DNA from: Larix kaempferi
Lineage: Eukaryota; Streptophyta; Pinopsida; Pinales; Pinaceae
Direction: 5' to 3'
Assembly: GCA_027924585.1 (NCBI GenBank)
Contig: BSBM01000486.1
Location: forward strand, 40,316,001 to 40,380,000
DNA: 64,000 nucleotides
Shown here in pieces: positions 58,716-64,000 of the stretch. The notes beneath the pieces were generated by a model. That model saw nothing but the letters and a program-made list of their open reading frames with translations. It did not search any database and had not been told where the DNA came from. A program made the position numbers and the translations under genes. The number at the start of each line of letters is the position of its first letter. Position 1 is the stretch's first letter.

Positions 58716-59277
58716 AGTTGTTTTTGAGATAGAGTGGAGTTTTGAACCTGCGATCATTATCGAAATGATGGTTAACAGGCCATCATGAGAGCGTATTAAT
58801 TACATTAGGACAAGGAGACAATTTTTCATCTCCAATGACGGCACCCCTTAATTGCATTCTAGGGTCGTTGCTCCCAGTGCCAAGGACTATGCCAGCAATG
58901 GCACTATTTTTTATCTATAAGTTTACTCACATATTCCATTTAATGCTCCATTTCACATGAATTCAATAGAAAATGTGGGTAGATCACCGACCATTAATAA
59001 AATTATCTTATTTTATCTTATTTGTATGTGTAGAACAACAATTTTTATTCATATTCTCCATTTAGGGTCACAATATACTGCTAACTGAAATTCAATCCAT
59101 AAACCTATTGAGAGGAGAATGAGATTATATAATAGTAACAACATCCGTGCACAGAATAACATTTACAAGATTCCACAAACTAATTGAGAGGAGAATGATC
59201 TTCAGTCCATTTATGCACAGAACAATGGCATACCTGTGACTAAAGTGCGATGAAGGGATTAGGGAAAGTTACTTTAA

Positions 59278-59412
59278 CTTTTTTTATTGTTTCAACAAAC
59301 ACGCACAAGTGCACATTGACCTTTTTATTGTTTCAAGTTTTCAACAAGCGAGTACAAGTGTGCATTAACCTTTTTATCATTTCATCAAGCAAACACAAGT
59401 GCAGATTAGCCT
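59278..59412 (+). repeat. Degenerate tandem repeat, 42-49 bp, three units
   Basis: Units start CTTTTTATTGTTTCAA, CTTTTTATTGTTTCAA and CTTTTTATCATTTCAT (about 59319, 59368 for the later two). Each contains ACAAGTG and ATTA or ATTGA. Confidence 0.65.
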
Positions 59413-59521
59413 GTTTCCATACAAATGTATTTTTGAGATACACATGGGCTGGGCACTTAAAGTATGCAAGATATGTTTCCTTGGAGAATCTTGCCTATTT
59501 CCAAATTTGAGATGCATTTCC

Positions 59522-59640
59522 AGGTGGATCCTGCCAGATCCAGATTCAATCTGTGGATCCAGGTTGCCTCAAAGGTGAATCTTGCCAAATCTAGATATGA
59601 TCTGCAGATACAGGTTATCTCCAAGTTGGATCCACTAACA
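59522..59640. repeat. 51-bp tandem repeat, open on the minus strand
   Basis: Equivalent points at 59522, 59573 and 59624 (AGGTGGATCC, AGGTGAATCT, AGTTGGATCC). The unit is 17 codons and a minus frame of 119 codons (59457-59816) runs through it. A weaker unit precedes at about 59480. No domain is recognised. Confidence 0.65.
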
Positions 59641-60360
59641 CAGTATTCATATACATGGGGACAATTCCCTTCCACAACACAAGGGTGATATGAAATGATG
59701 CCGCAAAACTGAGAATCGGGAGTAACTTGGATGGTCAAAAATTTGGATTCAACGAAGAACTCAGGAAAAAGGTGGATGGACTTGGCAAAAACTTGGCTAA
59801 CATTAAAAACATGCATGCGATTTCATTTTTTTCAATTAAATTAAAAATTAATCCCACAACAAATTTGGTGCAAGACACTTAATGTTTTCAAGTGATGATA
59901 ATGTGTGTCACCTGCTTGAAAGACTCACCTAGAAAAGGTGCCCATGCCATTGGTTTGGACCTATTCCTACTCCGATCATATATAAGCTTTTATGGGGGGC
60001 TCTCCATAGCAGATATTATATTACAGTATTGCTCCCTCTAACAGCACACGCTGGAACACTCTTCTCACTTGCAGAAGTGCAATCAACAACCTTGTGTGAG
60101 CAAAATGAATCTTGTTCAACTTCAGGGTTTTAGAGGAAAATCTTTGCCCCTGTGTAGATTTTTCTGGCTATAAGTTGTTGATTTTTACTCCTGTTAGTTT
60201 TTAGTGCATGTGCTAGTATACATTTGTTTGAATTTTTGTACAGGGACAATCAATAAGATATGTAGCAAGTTGAAAGGGTTACAGTTTTGTGTACAGGAAG
60301 TGCTTCCATTTGTGAAATTATTTTCTTACTGAATCCTCATTGTTGACTGGCCAAATTATG
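59641..60360. other. Spacer before the Peter Pan relic
   Basis: It contains a TATA-like CATATATAAG at 59977-59986, then a short untranslated-looking stretch and a 13-codon frame (ATG near 60108). No upstream Peter Pan coding sequence could be read here, except possibly a degraded stretch just before 60360. Confidence 0.35.
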
Positions 60361-60543
60361 GATCAGAAAGCGAGATGGAGGATGAGGCAGCAACAGTGAG
60401 ACTTGTGAATGATTGTGGGCGAGTAAATCGAGCATCTACTCAAAGTTCTGTGAAGCTTCATGAAATAGGACCACAGATGACTTTGCAACTTGTGAAAGTT
60501 TAAGAAGGCCTATGTTCTGGAGATATTATCTTCCATGAATTTG
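60357..60543 (+). pseudogene. PPAN: Peter Pan-like (PPAN/SSF1, Brix family) relic, exon 1
   Basis: PPAN is a nucleolar Brix-domain protein needed for large ribosomal subunit maturation. The frame reads YGSESEMEDEAATVRL, GRVNRASTQSSVKLHEIGP, QMTLQLVKV, a stop, then EGLCSGDIIFHEF. This matches the C-terminal end of the Brix domain. The TAA (in place of a Glu codon before EGLCSG) is one premature stop. The exon ends GAATTTG before GTTTGTTG, a usable donor. The upstream exons carrying most of the Brix domain are absent or unreadable. Confidence 0.8.
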
Positions 60544-61320
60544 GTTTGTTGCTTGTTGTCCTTTCATTTTTTCTTATTTAGCATTGTTATTAGTGATTTC
60601 ATGTGATGTTGAAAGAATAGATATTGGGAATGCATAATAGGGATGCTTGTTCTTGCTTTCTAGAAGGATCTAGTGAGCGTAAGATTGGTTTGCTTACGTT
60701 AACAATGAACTTGACATGAACCAGGTAGTTTAGACACATTTTTTTTCGTTGTAAACTTTGTTTCTAGAAATAATAACCTTTATCTGTGGATCTAGGTTAG
60801 GCCATAAGCTGGCAGTGGTTTGACCCATAGCTATGAAATTCAAGTTATTTTTAAGAACTTGTTTCATTCAATGGAGAAAATAGCTATTTGAATTTACTTT
60901 AGGCTTGAGTTATTTCTCTCAACTTTTATCCATGTTTCTCCTATAGTGCATGTGCACCATTGACCACACCCCACATTTTCCAGAATGGATCCCCTATACA
61001 TTTGAGAAATTTCTAACACAATATTATCACAAAGAATGATTGCTAGATTAAGCATCTAGGTCCTAGGACTCTCTGTTCTTAATGTAAGATGATGTAAGAG
61101 GATCATATCTTTTGTATTTAATTCGCAAGAATTCTGTTTATTGGTGTTTCGAAATAATTATGTACATGTTTAATCATTATATTTTATTTGTTGGTGAACA
61201 ACATTACCAATAGAGACCTTGTTTTATTAAGCATAGTGAAGAGTAGATCAATAGCATTCATGTACATATGCTTCATATTGTTACCATTGGGAGTAAGTTG
61301 CTTTTTTTGGTTGGATGTAG

Positions 61321-61429
61321 TTAAGAAGACACCTGAAGAGGTCAAAATGTTAAGAGAAAACATAGAACAAAGAGAGGAATTGCGGAAACAGAGGAGAGCT
61401 GAACAGGAAGCAAATGTTCATCGAAAGGA
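61321..61429 (+). pseudogene. PPAN: Peter Pan-like relic, exon 2
   Basis: An acceptor (GGATGTAG, ending at 61320) is followed by VKKTPEEVKMLRENIEQRE and RAEQEANVHRKE, the post-Brix coiled-coil segment of PPAN. Joined to exon 1, the codon spanning the junction completes EFVKKTPEEV with frame kept. The exon ends at a strong donor GTAAGTG (61430). The following exon was not found, so the relic is 3'-truncated as well. Confidence 0.8.
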
Positions 61430-62690
61430 GTAAGTGACGTAACCTTCAGAAGATGTGCTTTTAGTTGTCAAACATGGGGGATTTTATGCTCTAAAGGTTT
61501 CAGTGTGTGGTGTAGTAGTCTTCTGGCATTTGCCTACCTCAGGCTGTCTGGATAGCTTGTAATTGTCTTGCTGGTGCAAGAATATTTTTGTAGCTGTCAG
61601 AGCTATTTTGTTGGCTTCTAGGTACTTGAAATTAATAGTTATAGGTTGTCAGTACACTAGGTATATTGTGTTGCTACCTTGGAAGGTAAAAGGATGCATT
61701 CCTATTGAGAAGGCCACAATAGTGCATATGTACAACATTTGGCTGAAATGGTGGTGAAAATTATGTGCCTTTTAGTGAACACATCTGATAGCTTTCTTTG
61801 TTGAAGAATGTTTCTAATCCCATAAAATTTCATTTCTTTAGATTAATTAGAGGATGTGTTATTGTGAAATTGTAGACTTGCCAAGCAAGCATTAAAGCGA
61901 CCGCCAAATTGGACAATTTCTTGATTTTTCTATCTGTAGCTCTCCATTGAGGCTTGAGATCTTTATGTCATTTAGATGTGCATTGCCCTCATAGAATTTC
62001 AACCTGCAATTTTATTTGTACCTTTTGCTGGGAAAATGTATTTCTATAGTAAGGTGCTCTTGAAGGAGAAAGTGCAATATTTTCAAAGTCTGGGGGTATA
62101 AAGCTTCAGATTGCTTCCTTTTAAATTCAAAATCAGACTTGTCATTCTACTTCAAACTTGTAGAAGTTGCATACAAAATTAAAAGCATAATACTCCATCT
62201 AATATATATTACATGCAGATTTTCATGCTTAAATAGAGTAACTAGATAAATTATCTCAGTAATTGCAGACTTGATTGAACTGATTAGATCCTTAATCAGA
62301 CAGGTTGATAACTCAGTCCCCTTTCTGGGAAAGGGGAGGGAAAAGCAACAAGTTTACTTGAACTTGGGACTGGATTGACTGGTTAGTTCATTACTAGCTT
62401 GTGCAACCACTTCCAAACGCAAGTGATCCTCGATATTGTAACATTCCCCATATGAATATAATTATATGTTTATGTTTTAATTAATTTAGTGATCTTCTTA
62501 TTGAATCACCATTCCCATGTACTAATTATAACATTAACCTCTGTAAGTTGACATAGCAGTTGAATGGTAAACTAGGGAGGAATGGCATCCTCAAAAGCAT
62601 TAGGAAGACCAACAACATCTAAAACAGAATAGCAAGTTGGATTTGTGTGAATAAGGTCACTCATGACTGTAGATGCAAGTGAAAAGATCC
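61430..62690. other. No gene recognised
   Basis: AT-rich sequence after the Peter Pan donor site. A perfect 8-bp-arm hairpin (CCCCTTTC TGG GAAAGGGG) lies at 62318-62336. TGTAACATTCCCC near 62447 could be an LTR start, but no partner is visible. Confidence 0.4.
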
Positions 62691-64000
62691 CACTACCAAT
62701 CAAAATGGCAAAGCATCCTCTTCACATCCATATAGTTGTGTAGTATTTCCAAAAGCATAGAAACAATTCACTATTGTTGTATTGCACATGCGCTTATGGT
62801 TGTCATATATAATTGATGTCATGTCATCCACAAATTTCCCCAAGTATTGACACTTTGAAGAAAGTGATGATTCAAACTCGATTGAGCTACAATTCTCGTC
62901 CACATCAAGACTGTCATGATTTTTTCTTTTTGGAAAAAGAAACTACCACACTCTTGGTTGCCCCAATAAGTGATCCTGTATCATCACAACGTTGATTGGG
63001 CGCTGCCTGTACCTTCACGAGAGACACATAGAATGTTTTTATTGCAGATGAAATCTTATTATTTTCCTTAAAATCAAGGAGATCAGATGATTTCCTTTTA
63101 ATTCCTTGGTCTTAAGATGTTTCACCTGCATTTACAGAGCCTCCAATGTCAACCTCTAATGCATCTGCATGTCACCCAAGCTGACCAAGATGCATTCTTG
63201 AAATCCCTTTGATACCATGGTCCCTTCTTCTATGGAAATGCAATCTTGTTTGTTTAACAGAGATATATTCAGGTTCAATGGATCAATGAGCAGTGATTCC
63301 ATTCCCCATAGACACTAGGTTCACACACCAAATGACTGAAACTATGTTGGGTCATTGCCAACTTCTGTACCTGCTGCATTTGGTTCCAAATTTCAAGTTG
63401 CAGGTCCTTGTTCAACCTATTTCTTCACATTTTCTTTTGAATCACTAACAAGAGATATTTGTCAAACTATTTTTTTGAACACCTTCCTTACATCCTTCAA
63501 TACGTCTAAATCACCATAACCAATTTCAGGCATCATTATTGTTGTAGGTTAGTAGAGTTACGGTAGCTCTTGTTGGACAGTCCCAATATAAAATAGCTTT
63601 GCACTCACAATACAATCACTTGCAGAGGTTGAGTCAAAATATAGTTCAGGTGTAGGCTTATATCATTGCCAATATTGAACTAGGATCAACAACCCCCCTG
63701 GCAATTTTTTAATGTTTTGATTGACCATAATACCAGCTACACAATGTCTCCTCAATACACACAACATGCACATAAGATAATACACATTTGTTCATTTCAA
63801 CGGTGGTTACATATTTTTTCTTAGAATTCCAATGGACAACATAACTATCTCTGCAACTTCACGTGGTTATATGACTTTTAGCTTTCACATATTACATCTG
63901 TTCACTTTCCTGCTTCTGCAAATGCACCAACAATTTTGCATGTGCAAGCTTTTCTCCTTTGTAGAATAGTTGCAATCAACAAGCCATCTTTGTGGCACTC
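62690..64000 (-). pseudogene. Coding relic of unknown identity, runs off right edge
   Basis: On the minus strand, protein-like sequence continues through several stops and frame changes. From the edge it reads EKLAHAKLLVHLQKQESEQM, SYVVHWNSKKKYVTTVEMNK, PTPELYFDSTSASDCIVSAK, MMPEIGYGDLDVLKDVRKVF, LEVDIGGSVNAGET and KTFYVSLVKVQAAP. It ends with SSIEFESSLSSKCQYLGKF to YGCEEDALPF, with a stop near 62700. Composition is that of an ordinary soluble protein rather than a polyprotein. I do not recognise it. It may be a decayed host gene or a processed copy, since no introns are evident. Confidence 0.45.

Noticed and set aside
59977-59986. CATATATAAG as promoter of the Peter Pan relic
   Set aside because: No Peter Pan start or upstream exons follow it; TATA-like words are frequent in this AT-rich sequence.

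Overview
The window looks like nuclear intergenic DNA from a large-genome seed plant, most likely a gymnosperm (conifer-type). It is AT-rich and gene-poor. It is filled with old nested LTR and LINE retroelements, and the LTR elements use the plant initiator-Met tRNA primer site. Host genes survive mostly as decayed pieces (UPL-type E3 ligase, Peter Pan). The taxon is an inference; nothing here fixes a genus. I see no rRNA, true tRNA or CRISPR feature. Nearly all open frames are fragments or shadows, and the one long clean coding sequence is an intronless 616-codon frame at 27966-29816 (minus).

Left part (1-25.8 kb): a Ty3/Gypsy element enters from the left edge (gag, triplicated primer-binding segment, LTR at 637-1043). 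A minus-strand L1-type LINE runs from 13161 to about 1044. It is split by a solo LTR (family A, 3694-9055), and that LTR is itself split by a 4.27-kb element (3715-7980). Three LTRs of a second family (13687-16910) form an inverted arrangement. At 20.4-22.2 kb lies a UPL1/UPL2-like HECT E3 ligase pseudogene, broken by stops and frameshifts. A 2.4-kb Copia-type gag-only element (22242-24650, exact 5-bp target duplication) interrupts it. A 153-bp duplication and a possible SINE follow.

Middle (25.8-43.5 kb): the 616-aa multi-pass membrane protein gene; a roughly 2.7-kb duplicated block (30165-32843 and 38875-43495), with the second copy carrying another family-A solo LTR; and a candidate 1-kb hAT-like non-autonomous transposon at 32979-34004.

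Right part (43.5-64 kb): the 3' half of a Gypsy element (integrase C-terminus, then a long degenerate third ORF of unknown function, then polypurine tract and LTR), split by a third family-A solo LTR with a perfect target duplication. Next are a 2.9-kb gag-protease element with both LTRs (51284-54196), tandem repeats, a Peter Pan (PPAN) pseudogene with recognisable splice sites, and a minus-strand coding relic of unknown identity that runs off the right edge.

The elements do not form a shared pathway. What the window records is the order of insertions: LINE, then solo LTR, then a further element; and host exon, then Copia element.
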